A stretch of DNA of 64,000 bases, taken from Crossiella sp. S99.2. Lineage in GTDB: Bacteria > Actinomycetota > Actinomycetes > Mycobacteriales > Pseudonocardiaceae. The notes below the pieces were generated by a model. It made no database searches, was not told where the DNA came from, and saw only the letters and a program-made list of their open reading frames with translations. The translations under genes were made by a program, and so were the position numbers. This document shows positions 48,043 through 56,296 of this stretch, one piece after another. The stretch spans positions 62,001 to 126,000 of the forward strand of contig NZ_JALMDK010000016.1 of NCBI RefSeq assembly GCF_023094165.1, read 5' to 3'. Position 1 is the stretch's first letter, and each line of letters begins with the position of its first letter.

Positions 48043-50368
48043 TCCGATCCGCATGGCGTTCCACCGCGGCGCGGCTGTAGAGCAGCGGGAAGTACTCGCC
48101 CTCACGCCATTTCCCGGCCAGGTCGCGGTAGTGCGGATCGGCTTGCACGCCGGACTGGCCGGGGGTGTTGATCGCGCGGGCGGCGTCCCAGTTGCCGACG
48201 TCGAGGACCATCCGGAACGAGGCCCCGCCGGTCTGCCGGAAGTCGGTGCGCCGGTAGCCGGAGGCGTTCACCGTGTCCTTGGAACCACCGCGCGGGAACG
48301 GTCCGACGTCGAAGCGGGCCCGGTCCGCCGGGGACAGCGTGGGGCTGAGCGCGTGCTGGAACAGGGTGTGCTGCAGCCTGCCCCACTGCCAGGCCGCGGG
48401 ATCGTTGCCCAGCAAGGTTTCCGCCTCCTTCCAGGCGGCGGCCAGGGTGTCGTTGACCAGCTGGTTTCGCTTGGTCACCGGGTCGGCGCCGAACCACTTT
48501 TCCGGGTGGGACAAGGCGTCTAGGACGTTGCGGCTGTCCGGGACGGCGATCAGCGCCGCGGCGGCCGGGGCGACGGCGCGGACCAGGCCGGGGTTGAGGT
48601 GCCGGGCCAGCCACAGCTCGAACAGCGCGGCCTGGGGTGATTCCTTGCTCTCCACCGCGTTCCAGCCACGCAGCAGCGTCAATGCCTTGGTGGACAACGG
48701 ATCCGTGCCGGGCACGGTGGCCAGGACCGCGGTGAGTTGCCGGGCCGGGATGGAGAGCTGGTCGTTCTGCAGGCGCATCCCGTCGGCCACGGTGAACTGC
48801 TTGTCCGCGCCGAGCACCTCGGTGATCCGCTGATGCCGGTAGGGCGCGGACCACTCGAAGCCGATCGGGTGCGGGAAGCCGGGCGGCAGGTTGAACTGGT
48901 TGGCGGTGGCCACAAAACCCTGCGGTGGGTTATAGGCGTGCGGCAGGTCGTCACCGGTGTGGAAACCGGTCCACTCGAACCGGCCGTCACCGGGTGCGGG
49001 CAGCAGGCCGTCGTAGCCGGAACGCTTGGGCGCCAGGCCGCCCGGCACCCAGCCGATGTTGCCGCTGGTGTCGGCGTAGACCTGGTTTTCCGTTGGCGCG
49101 CCCCAGTTCCGCATGGCCGCCTTGAACCCGGCGAAGTCCCGCTCGTACATGTAGCGCACGCTGCCGAAGTAGGGCGCCATACCCGGTTCCAGCCAGGCGC
49201 TGCGCACCGCGAACGCCCGCCCGTCCTTGACCGCCATTACCGGTCCGTGCCTGGTGAACGGCAGCTCGACCTCCACGGGTTCCTTGCCCGCCACCGAAAT
49301 CCGCTCGCGCAGCACCCGGATCGGCTCCCAGCCGTCCTTGTACCGGTAGCGGGTGGGGTCGGCCGGATCAAGCTCGTAGACGTAGAGGTCTTCCTGGTCC
49401 ATCGGGAAAATGGTGAGCCCGAAGGCGATCCGGCCGTTGTGTCCGATGGAGACGCCGGGCAGCGCGGGCTCGTTCGCGCCGATCACGTCCAGGCCGGGCG
49501 CGGACAGGTGGCTCAGGTAGCGCAGGGACGGCGCGGCGTAGGCCCGGTGCGGGTCGTTGGCCAGCTGCGCCCGGCCGGTGCCGGTGCGGCTGGGGGCGAC
49601 GGCCCAGTTGTTGCTGCCCTCGGTGAACTCCTCGCGGGCCACGGACACCACCTGCCCGCCGCTGAACTCCACCGGCCGGGTGGCCAGGTCGAAGGTGAGC
49701 AGCACGCCGGGCGGGAGCACGCACGGGTCCAGGCCGCCGGGCGGCTGGATCGGCCGGTCCGGTTGCAGCGGCTGGCGCAGTTTGTCGGTTTCCAGGCCGG
49801 CCGCGCAGGCGATCCTGGCCCTGGTGACCTCCTGGCCGAGGTTGCTGGTCAGGCCGTGGCTGCGGATGCGCACCACGTCCTCCGGCGCCCAGCGCGCGGG
49901 CCGGTAGCCCAGGCGGCGGAACTCCTCGGGCAGTGCGGCCGGGGTGCGTTCCAGGTGCTCGATGTAGGCGTTGATGCCCTGGGTGAACCGGGTGGCGATG
50001 CCGCGGGCCCGCTCGCCGTAGGCCGCCCACTCCCGGTCCATGTCACCGCGGTAGAGGAACATCCGGGTGGCCCGGTCCTGCTCGACGTAGTTCGGGCCGA
50101 GCACCTCGGCGAGCTGCCCGAGTCCGCGCCGCCGCCACAGGTCGATCTGGAACAGCCGGTCCCGCGCGGCGATGAACCCCTGGGCCAGGAAAGCGTCTTC
50201 CTGGTTGGTGGCGTAGACGTGCGGCACACCCCAGGTGTCGGTGACCACCCGCACCGGCCCGCGCACGCCGGGGATGTGGTGCACGGCGGTCGGGGGTGCG
50301 GCCACGGCCGGGGTCAGTCCGGCACTCGCGGTCACCAGCACGAGCACTACCAGCAAGAATCGTCTCAC
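48023..50368 (-). CDS. Secreted penicillin-acylase-family N-terminal nucleophile hydrolase
   Basis: 781 residues from GTG at 50368 after GAGGGGA. Signal peptide to about residue 24. The alpha part (GVPHVYATNQEDAFLAQGF, DRLFQIDLWRR) is followed by the autocleavage site before S252 in GSNNWAV; this Ser becomes the beta-chain nucleophile. Later motifs include NDPHR and NGRIAFGLT. Family members hydrolyse amides: beta-lactam side chains, acyl-homoserine lactones, or lipopeptide acyl chains (aculeacin/echinocandin acylases). Substrate not decidable from sequence. Monocistronic. Confidence 0.93.
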   Translation of the reverse strand: MRRFLLVVLVLVTASAGLTPAVAAPPTAVHHIPGVRGPVRVVTDTWGVPHVYATNQEDAFLAQGFIAARDRLFQIDLWRRRGLGQLAEVLGPNYVEQDRATRMFLYRGDMDREWAAYGERARGIATRFTQGINAYIEHLERTPAALPEEFRRLGYRPARWAPEDVVRIRSHGLTSNLGQEVTRARIACAAGLETDKLRQPLQPDRPIQPPGGLDPCVLPPGVLLTFDLATRPVEFSGGQVVSVAREEFTEGSNNWAVAPSRTGTGRAQLANDPHRAYAAPSLRYLSHLSAPGLDVIGANEPALPGVSIGHNGRIAFGLTIFPMDQEDLYVYELDPADPTRYRYKDGWEPIRVLRERISVAGKEPVEVELPFTRHGPVMAVKDGRAFAVRSAWLEPGMAPYFGSVRYMYERDFAGFKAAMRNWGAPTENQVYADTSGNIGWVPGGLAPKRSGYDGLLPAPGDGRFEWTGFHTGDDLPHAYNPPQGFVATANQFNLPPGFPHPIGFEWSAPYRHQRITEVLGADKQFTVADGMRLQNDQLSIPARQLTAVLATVPGTDPLSTKALTLLRGWNAVESKESPQAALFELWLARHLNPGLVRAVAPAAAALIAVPDSRNVLDALSHPEKWFGADPVTKRNQLVNDTLAAAWKEAETLLGNDPAAWQWGRLQHTLFQHALSPTLSPADRARFDVGPFPRGGSKDTVNASGYRRTDFRQTGGASFRMVLDVGNWDAARAINTPGQSGVQADPHYRDLAGKWREGEYFPLLYSRAAVERHADRITLLLP

Positions 50369-50492
50369 GACCCGTCCCCTCGCCGACGCCAGTGCCGATC
50401 ACCCTGCCGCAGCCGGGCCCGGAAGGCGAGTAGGGGTTTTCCGGAACTCCCGATCGGGCGAGGCATGCTGCCCGCCCGACCGGATCTCCGGA

Positions 50493-51092
50493 CTAACGGT
50501 CCGCGGGAAGCGCGGGGCCGTCGTAGCGCAGGCCGCCGGTGCTGTCGTAGACGCGGATGGTGTATTCGCGGAGCTGGTCGTTGGCTTCGCGGCTGGATGC
50601 CCAGACCGCGTCCAGTTCCTCGTCGATCGTGACGGGTCCGGCGGCTCGCAGCTCGTCCAGGCGGCGTTCGCTGGGCACGTCCAGGGTGACCGAGACCGCG
50701 TAGCTGCCTGCCGCGATCTGGGCCGGGAGCACTGTGCCGTCGGGGGTGATCAGGTCCAGCCTGGCCATGTCCGGGGCGAGGATGCCCGCGAAGCCCGGGT
50801 GCGTCCACTCCACCGAGTAGGGGCGGTGGGTGAAATCGGGATTCCAGCCGCGGCTGAGCAGGTTGTGCTGTGGGGTTTCCCGGTCGCGGCGGAACACGGC
50901 CATCCCGGCCCAGCCGGAGTCGTGGTTGGCCAGCAGCACCCCCTCAGTGCCCCTGGCCCCGCATCGGGCGCCGGGGCGCCAGCCCTCGTGGGTGACCGCG
51001 GCCACCGGCCTGCCCTCGGCTTCGGCGGCCAGGTATGCCTGGGTGAAGGCCTGTAGTTCCCGCGCCCGCTGTTGGTCCTCGTGTTCCGGCAT
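50493..51092 (-). CDS. Hypothetical protein
   Basis: 199 residues; ATG at 51092. Mixed alpha/beta composition, no signal peptide or membrane segment, no motif I recognise. An Arg/Ala/Glu-rich N-terminal helix (RARELQAFTQAYLAAEAEGR) precedes a Trp- and Gly-rich stretch (DSGWAGMAVFRRD). Codon pattern is normal for the genome, so it is likely expressed. Alone between the acylase and serine hydrolase genes; function unknown. Confidence 0.75.
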   Translation of the reverse strand: MPEHEDQQRARELQAFTQAYLAAEAEGRPVAAVTHEGWRPGARCGARGTEGVLLANHDSGWAGMAVFRRDRETPQHNLLSRGWNPDFTHRPYSVEWTHPGFAGILAPDMARLDLITPDGTVLPAQIAAGSYAVSVTLDVPSERRLDELRAAGPVTIDEELDAVWASSREANDQLREYTIRVYDSTGGLRYDGPALPADR

Positions 51093-51230
51093 GTGACTTC
51101 GCGCCTCGGCTCTCGTCTGTCTACAGTGGACATCTCGCGAGTTCAGGCTGACACGCGCGTCAGCCGCCGGCCTCCGGGTTTTCCCTGAAAACCACCCGGA
51201 GTGCCGACGGCCGATGCTTGCCGATCAGGT

Positions 51231-52361
51231 TCAGCGCTTGCCGCAGGCGGCGGCGTCCACCAGGTCGAGCACCCGCTGGTGCGCGGCCTCGGCGTTGCCG
51301 AAGGTGCCGGGCAGCGCGGTCACCGCGACCGCGACCTTGCGGCCGTCCTCGGTGACCCCGCCCCTGGTCTCGTAGCCGGGGATGTCACCGCCGTGGCCCC
51401 ACAACACCTTGCCGCAACTCAGGTCGACGCGCATCAGACCGAGGCCGTAGGTGGCGCCGGCGGGCATGCCCTTGGCGGGGACGGTGCGCTTCATCTGGGC
51501 CAGTTCGGCCTGGCCGAGCAGCTTGCCGTCGAGCAGCGCGGTATAGAAGCGGTTCAGGTCGCTGGGGGTGCCGACGATCTCCCCCGCGGCCCAGCCCCAG
51601 CCGGTGTCCTGCCGGGTGGCGTCCACCACCGGGGACTTGGGGTCCCGGCTGTCGGCCAGGTTGTACCCCTTGGCGTGTTTGCCGCGGATGTCCCGTTCGC
51701 CCACGTTGGGCCAGTAGGTGTCGCGCAGCCCGGCGGGCTTGATCACCCGCTCGGTGACCACCTCGGCGACCGGGCGCCCGGTGACCTTCTGGATGAGCAG
51801 CCCGGCCAGGGTGTAGCCGGTGTTGCTGTAGGAGAAGTCCGTGCCGGGGGCGAAATCGGCGGGGTGCTCAAGGGCGGCGTCCAGGGTCTCCCGCGGGCTG
51901 ACGTAGCGGTCCCGCATGGCCTGGAAGCCCTCGATGCCGAGGTACCGGGTGTAGTTGGGCAGGCCCGCGGTGTGCTGCAGGAGCTGGCGCACGGTGATGG
52001 TGTTGCCGTCGATCCCCTTGCCGCGCACCAGACCCGGCAGGTACTTCTCGATCGGCTTGTCCAGCTCGATCTTGCCCTCGCCAACCAGCTGCAACACCGC
52101 GACAGCGACAAATGCCTTGGTGTTGCTGCCGATTCGCACCCGGTCGTCCTTGCGTGCCTGGCCCGCGACCAGGTTTCGACCGTCCACAGTGGCCAGTGCG
52201 GCGGGGAACTTGTCCTCGCGCACCAGGTTGTCCAGGCGCTGCTGTACCGGGTTCCGGGTCTGGGCCTCGGTGGCCAGCGCGGTGGCGCCGGCGCAGGCCA
52301 GCGCCAGGCCGAGGGAGAGGGTGACCGCGGCGGTGCGGCGGGCCAGGATGGTGTGCTTCAT
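51231..52361 (-). CDS. Secreted serine hydrolase (beta-lactamase/D,D-carboxypeptidase family)
   Basis: 376 residues; ATG at 52361 (MKHTILARR), although the frame is open further upstream. Signal peptide to about residue 31. SxxK in IGSNTKAFVA, YxN in SYSNTGYTLAG and HGG near the C-terminus (LWGHGGDIPG), the class C/R61-like catalytic set. It may act as D-alanyl-D-alanine carboxypeptidase or esterase. Strongly similar along its length to the next gene (52388), which points to a tandem duplication. Confidence 0.93.
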   Translation of the reverse strand: MKHTILARRTAAVTLSLGLALACAGATALATEAQTRNPVQQRLDNLVREDKFPAALATVDGRNLVAGQARKDDRVRIGSNTKAFVAVAVLQLVGEGKIELDKPIEKYLPGLVRGKGIDGNTITVRQLLQHTAGLPNYTRYLGIEGFQAMRDRYVSPRETLDAALEHPADFAPGTDFSYSNTGYTLAGLLIQKVTGRPVAEVVTERVIKPAGLRDTYWPNVGERDIRGKHAKGYNLADSRDPKSPVVDATRQDTGWGWAAGEIVGTPSDLNRFYTALLDGKLLGQAELAQMKRTVPAKGMPAGATYGLGLMRVDLSCGKVLWGHGGDIPGYETRGGVTEDGRKVAVAVTALPGTFGNAEAAHQRVLDLVDAAACGKR

Positions 52362-52387
52362 GCTGTTGTCCTTGTCCGGTAAGAGGA

Positions 52388-53521
52388 TCAGCGCTGGTCG
52401 CAGGCGGTGGCGTCGAGGAACTGCTGGAGGCGCCGGCCGGCCAGGGCGGGATCGCCGTAGGTGCCGGTCTGCGCGGTCACCGCGAGCCCAATCCGGCGCC
52501 CGTCCTCGGTCACGCCGCCGCGGGTCTCGTAGCCGGGAATCGAACCGCCGTGCCACCAGAGGACCTTGCCGCAGCTCAGCTCGGTGCGGAACACACCGAG
52601 CCCGTACCCGGGGTTGCCGGGCACGTCGGTGGCCACGACGGTGCGCTTCAGTTCCGCCAGCTCGGCCGGGCGCAACAGCTTGCCACCAAACAGTTCCGCG
52701 AAGAACCGGCTCAGGTCGCTGGGCGTGCCGACCAGTTCACCCGCGGCCCAGCCCCAGCCGGTGTCCTGGCGGGTGGCATCGACGATCGGGCCGCCGGGCT
52801 TGGTGCCGTCGGCCTCGGCATAGCCCTTGGCGTGTTTGCCGCGGATGTCCCGCTCGCCCACGTTGGGCCAGTAGGTGTCGCGCAGCCCGGCGGGCTTGAT
52901 CACCCGCTCGGTGACCACCTCGGCCACCGGGCGGCCGGTGACCTTCTCGATCAGCAGCCCGGCCAGGGTGTAGCCGGTGTTGTTGTAATACCACTTCTTG
53001 CCGGGCTCGAACATGGCCGGCTGGGCCAGTGCGGCGTCCAGGGCGTCCCGCGGGCTGAGGTAGCGGTCCCGCGCCTCCTGGAACTTCTCCATGCCGATGT
53101 AGTTGGTGTAGTTGGGCAGGCCGTTGGTGTGCTGGAGCAGCTCGCGCACGGTGATGTTGTTACCGTCGATCCCCTTGCCGCGCACCAGGTTGGGCAGGTA
53201 CTTCTCGATCGGCTTGTCCAGCTCGATCTTGCCCTCGCCGACCAGCTGCAACACCGCGACGGCCACGAACACCTTGGTGTTGCTGCCGATCCGCACCCGG
53301 TCATTCTTGTCCGCCGCACCGGCGACCAGGTTGCGACCGTCCACACTGGCCAGTGCTGCCGGGAACTTGTCGTTGCGCACCAGACTGTCCAGGCGCTGCT
53401 GGACCTTGTTGCCGTGGTAGCCCTCGGCGGCCAGCGCGATGGCGCCGGTGCAGGCCAGCGCCACACTGACGGTGACCGCGGCCACCGCGGCGGTCGAGCG
53501 GGCCAGGCTACTGCGCTTCAT
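52388..53521 (-). CDS. Secreted serine hydrolase (paralogue of the adjacent gene)
   Basis: 377 residues from ATG at 53521 with GAGGA upstream; another in-frame ATG lies 15 bp earlier without a ribosome site. Signal peptide, SxxK in IGSNTKVFVA, YNNTGYTLAG and LWWHGGSIPG. Nearly all blocks align with the 51231 gene, for example GLRDTYWPNVGERDIRGKHA shared exactly. The YxN position is NNTG here versus SNTG in the paralogue. First gene of the pair, 26 bp before the second start, so probably one operon. Possible cell-wall carboxypeptidase or esterase. Confidence 0.93.
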   Translation of the reverse strand: MKRSSLARSTAAVAAVTVSVALACTGAIALAAEGYHGNKVQQRLDSLVRNDKFPAALASVDGRNLVAGAADKNDRVRIGSNTKVFVAVAVLQLVGEGKIELDKPIEKYLPNLVRGKGIDGNNITVRELLQHTNGLPNYTNYIGMEKFQEARDRYLSPRDALDAALAQPAMFEPGKKWYYNNTGYTLAGLLIEKVTGRPVAEVVTERVIKPAGLRDTYWPNVGERDIRGKHAKGYAEADGTKPGGPIVDATRQDTGWGWAAGELVGTPSDLSRFFAELFGGKLLRPAELAELKRTVVATDVPGNPGYGLGVFRTELSCGKVLWWHGGSIPGYETRGGVTEDGRRIGLAVTAQTGTYGDPALAGRRLQQFLDATACDQR

Positions 53522-53672
53522 CGTGGGTGTCCTCATCTGCCGGGGCGGCGGGCTCTCCGCTGCTGGTGATCAGCTTTCCCGTTCCCGACGTGGTGCACAG
53601 TCCCGCGAGCTGCCGTCCTTGGGGTGGGGCTGGCCCTACCCCTGGGGCGCAGGGTGAGGTCGCCGCCATCGT

Positions 53673-53733
53673 CGAGTTGGCCCAAGTGGTACGCCCACTT
53701 TGGCCAACTAGGCGTACGACTTGGGCCAACTCG
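53673..53733. repeat. 61-bp triple-box intergenic repeat, copy 4
   Basis: CGAGTTGGCCCAAGT to ACTTGGGCCAACTCG; boxes start at 53677, 53699 and 53721. The spacers are GGTACGCCCA and AGGCGTACG, mirror images of each other. It lies 12 bp after the stop of the LysR-ligand-domain gene and upstream of the serine-hydrolase operon. Nothing else is recognised in 53522-53745. Confidence 0.85.
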
Positions 53734-53745
53734 ACGGCGGGGTGG

Positions 53746-54477
53746 CTAACGGCCGCGGCGTGGTTTGCGGCCCCGGCTGGTGGGGGCGGCGGTGCGCTTC
53801 TGGTTGCGCGCGGGGGTGGCGGCGGGCTTCTTCGCCTTGGCCGGTGCGGGGGCGGGCGCGGGTGGGGTGACGCCGCGGGTGCTGTTGACCGTGCGGCCAC
53901 GGACGATGCCGATGAACTGCTCGGTCAGCTCGGTGCCGGCGTCCTCCCGCCAGGACAGCGCGACCTGGGAGACCGGGGCCTCGGCGAGCGGGCGGAAGGT
54001 GAGGTCCTTGCGGTGGTGCAGGCGGGCCAGCGACTGCGGCACAATCAGCAGTCCCACGCCCGCGGCCACCAGCTGGATGGCGTCGGCGGTGCTGTCCGGA
54101 CGTTCCTTCGCGGGCTGACCGGGCGGGGCGGTCCAGTCCAGGGAGTCGTCCAGGGGGTGCAGGACCAGGAGGTCGGCCAGGTCGGCGGCGGTGATCTTGG
54201 TGGCGTCGGTGAGCGGGTGCTCCTTGGGCAGCACGACCACGGTGTTCTCGGTGTAGAGCGGGATCGCGTGCAGGTCGGTGCGATCGATGGGCAGCCGCAG
54301 CAGCGCCGCGTCGACCTCGCGGGCGCGCACCGCCTCGGCGGCCTCGGTGGGCGAGAGCGAGTGCAGGTGCAGTGGGACCTCGGGCAGGCGGTCCTGCCAG
54401 GTCCGGATCCACTTGGCCGGAGTCACCCCCGGCACGTAGCCGAGGCGGAACGACGCAGGGGTGTCCGAGCCAGTCAC
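53746..54477 (-). CDS. LysR ligand-binding-domain protein without helix-turn-helix
   Basis: 243 residues from GTG at 54477. The protein begins directly in a LysR-type substrate-binding domain (SFRLGYVPGVTPAKWIRTWQ, VVVLPKEHPLTD, VAAGVGLLIVPQS). It lacks the N-terminal winged helix of the family. The last about 35 residues are a basic Ala/Pro/Lys/Arg tail (KAKKPAATPARNQKR), which could bind nucleic acid or protein. Divergent from a DUF5997 gene 57 bp away. This pairing recurs in actinobacteria as far as I recall; whether the two interact is unknown. Confidence 0.88.
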   Translation of the reverse strand: MTGSDTPASFRLGYVPGVTPAKWIRTWQDRLPEVPLHLHSLSPTEAAEAVRAREVDAALLRLPIDRTDLHAIPLYTENTVVVLPKEHPLTDATKITAADLADLLVLHPLDDSLDWTAPPGQPAKERPDSTADAIQLVAAGVGLLIVPQSLARLHHRKDLTFRPLAEAPVSQVALSWREDAGTELTEQFIGIVRGRTVNSTRGVTPPAPAPAPAKAKKPAATPARNQKRTAAPTSRGRKPRRGR

Positions 54478-54534
54478 CTGGTCAGATTACCGCCCGTGGT
54501 CAGCGGCAACGCACCAGCTCGATACCCTGTGGAC

Positions 54535-54942
54535 ATGACGTCGCAGAAAACCCCCCAGACGATGAAGCCCGCGACCGCGGCGAAGAAGCTGGGTGTCTAC
54601 CTTGAGGCCACTCCCGCGGAGTTCCAGGAGGGTGTCGTCTCGCGCGACGAGCTGAACGCGCTGCAGGCCGACCCGCCGGAGTGGCTGCGCGACCTGCGCC
54701 GCAACGGCCCGCACCCGCGCCCGGTGCTGGCGCTCAAGCTGGGCATCTCCATTGGCGGGCTGGCGCGCGGTGGCATCACCGAGGCGCTGACCACCGCGCA
54801 GGTGGAGGAGCTGAAGGCGGCGAACCCAGAGTGGCTGCGGCAGGAACGCGCGACGCAGGCCGAGGTGCGGCGGGAAGAGGCGCGGTTGAAGGAGCTGAAG
54901 GCCTCGGGCGAGCAGCCGAGCGCGCCGGGCAGGCGACGCTAG
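54535..54942 (+). CDS. DUF5997 family protein
   Basis: 135 residues; ATG at 54535. Small, charged cytoplasmic protein with a conserved core (AAKKLGVYLEATPAEFQEG, then LNALQADPPEWLRDLRRNGPHPRPV and GISIGGLARGGI) and a Lys/Glu-rich C-terminal helix. Its role is unknown. The divergent neighbour is a LysR-type ligand domain without DNA-binding part, so a partnership is plausible. Confidence 0.88.
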   Translation: MTSQKTPQTMKPATAAKKLGVYLEATPAEFQEGVVSRDELNALQADPPEWLRDLRRNGPHPRPVLALKLGISIGGLARGGITEALTTAQVEELKAANPEWLRQERATQAEVRREEARLKELKASGEQPSAPGRRR

Positions 54943-54992
54943 GCCCGTAACCCGGGTGCGCCGCGGCGCGCCGACCGGCAGACTGACCTGCT

Positions 54993-55730
54993 GTGATCAC
55001 CACGCTTGCCGACCGGCCGGAGCTGCTCGAACCACTGCACGCCATGGACACCGACTGGCCGGAGTTCCTGCTGCACGACCTGGTCTCCGACGCGCTGTGG
55101 GTCCAGGTCCCCGAGCTGTTCCCGGAGTACTGCGTGGTGGCCACCGACGGTGATCGGGTGATCGCCTACGGCCTCGCGGTGCCCTATGACGGCACGGGCG
55201 AGGACCGGGTGCCGATGCCGGATCAGGGCTGGGACCGGATCCTGCCGTGGGCGTTCGAGGACCACCGCGCGGGGCGTCCGCCGACCACGGTCAGTGCGCT
55301 GGAGATCACCGTGACTGCCGATGCGCTGGGGCAGGGGCTGTCCGGGCGGATGCTGGCCGCGTTGGGGGACGCGGCGCGAGCGCAGGGGCGGGCGGAGTTG
55401 CTGGTGCCGGTGCGGCCGACCTGGAAGGACCGGCAACCGGAGGTGCCGATGGCGGAGTACGTCCGGCAGACCCGGGAGGATGGGTTGCCGGTTGATCCCT
55501 GGTTGCGGGTGCACGTGCGCGCGGGTGGGACCGTGGAGCGGATCGCGCCCGCCTCGATGACGGTGAGTGGGTCGCTGGTGCAGTGGCGGGAGTGGACCGG
55601 GTTGCCGTTTGACCGGGATGGCGGGGTGGCGGTGCCGGGGGCGTTGTCGTTGGTGCAGTGCGATGTCGCGCGGGATTTCGCGGTGTATGTGGAGCCGAAT
55701 GTGTGGGTGCGGCACCAGCTGGTGGGCTGA
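54993..55730 (+). CDS. GNAT-like acetyltransferase
   Basis: 245 residues from GTG at 54993. The central part has a GNAT pattern: VVATDGDRVIAYGLAVP and the acetyl-CoA-binding-like VTADALGQGLSGRMLAALGD, in which Q-G-x-S-G replaces Q/R-x-x-G-x-G/A. Longer than a minimal GNAT, with an extra C-terminal beta-rich segment. Substrate unknown. Stands 50 bp after the DUF5997 stop, same strand. Confidence 0.8.
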   Translation: MITTLADRPELLEPLHAMDTDWPEFLLHDLVSDALWVQVPELFPEYCVVATDGDRVIAYGLAVPYDGTGEDRVPMPDQGWDRILPWAFEDHRAGRPPTTVSALEITVTADALGQGLSGRMLAALGDAARAQGRAELLVPVRPTWKDRQPEVPMAEYVRQTREDGLPVDPWLRVHVRAGGTVERIAPASMTVSGSLVQWREWTGLPFDRDGGVAVPGALSLVQCDVARDFAVYVEPNVWVRHQLVG

Positions 55731-55744
55731 TCCGCACGCTCGTA

Positions 55745-55805
55745 CCACTTGGGCCAACTGGTACGCCTGCTTGGGCCAAACCGGCGTACCAGTTGGCCCA
55801 ACTCG
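55745..55805. repeat. 61-bp triple-box intergenic repeat, copy 5
   Basis: Boxes TTGGGCCAA, TTGGGCCAA and TTGGCCCAA start at 55749, 55771 and 55793 (22-bp period). The left end differs from the other copies (CCACTTGGGCCAACT); the right end is AGTTGGCCCAACTCG. It fills the gap between the convergent GNAT and MerR genes. Confidence 0.8.
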
Positions 55806-55810
55806 TCGGG

Positions 55811-56260
55811 TCAGTGCGCTCGCGCGTGGCTTTCGTCCACTGACAGGCCGCGCCGTCGCGCTTCCAGGATCGACCAGAAGCGGGCGCAGTTCATCGGATC
55901 GCTGGCCGGGCAGCGCTGACCGTGTTCGAGGGCGGTGCGGGCCACCTCGATCCGGCGTTGCTGCTCGGCCAACTCGGCCAGCTTGTGCTCGACCAGCTCC
56001 TGCCGGCTTTGGCTCTCGGCGGTGAGGAACCGCCCGATCTCGGCCAGCGAGAAGCCGATCTCGCAGAAGAAGCGGATCAGGGTGACCTCCCGGACCGCCG
56101 ACTCGGCGTAGCGCCGTCGTCCTGATGCCCGAGCCGCCGGCCGCACCAGGCCGAGTTCGTCGTAGTAGCGCAGCGCGCTGGTCGGCACGCCGGTGCGTTC
56201 GGACAGCTCACCGATGGACAACGACGTCGGCGAAGCCCCGGTGTGCTCGGTGGCAGGCAT
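55811..56260 (-). CDS. MerR-family regulator
   Basis: 149 residues from ATG at 56260; the frame runs upstream but the operator lies there. N-terminal MerR helix-turn-helix (LSIGELSERTGVPTSALRYYDELGLV), long dimerisation helix, and a C-terminal segment with RCPASDPMNC (C-x7-C). The paired Cys resemble metal- or redox-sensing MerR/SoxR relatives, but the spacing fits neither SoxR (C-x2-C-x-C-x5-C) nor MerR exactly. Divergent from a methyltransferase whose promoter has the MerR-type dyad at 56263. Confidence 0.92.
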   Translation of the reverse strand: MPATEHTGASPTSLSIGELSERTGVPTSALRYYDELGLVRPAARASGRRRYAESAVREVTLIRFFCEIGFSLAEIGRFLTAESQSRQELVEHKLAELAEQQRRIEVARTALEHGQRCPASDPMNCARFWSILEARRRGLSVDESHARAH

Positions 56261-56290
56261 TGACTTCAAGGGTACTCGAAGTGCTTGGCT
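56260..56290 (+). promoter_or_regulatory. MerR-type promoter/operator, 19-bp spacer
   Basis: ACTTCAAG-GGTA-CTCGAAGT (56263-56282) is a near-perfect inverted repeat (7 of 8 pairs) between a -35 TTGACT (56260-56265) and a -10-like TTGGCT (56285-56290), spacer 19 bp. The methyltransferase ATG at 56297 falls at the expected transcription start, so its mRNA is probably leaderless. Confidence 0.8.
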
Positions 56291-56296
56291 CGCCTC

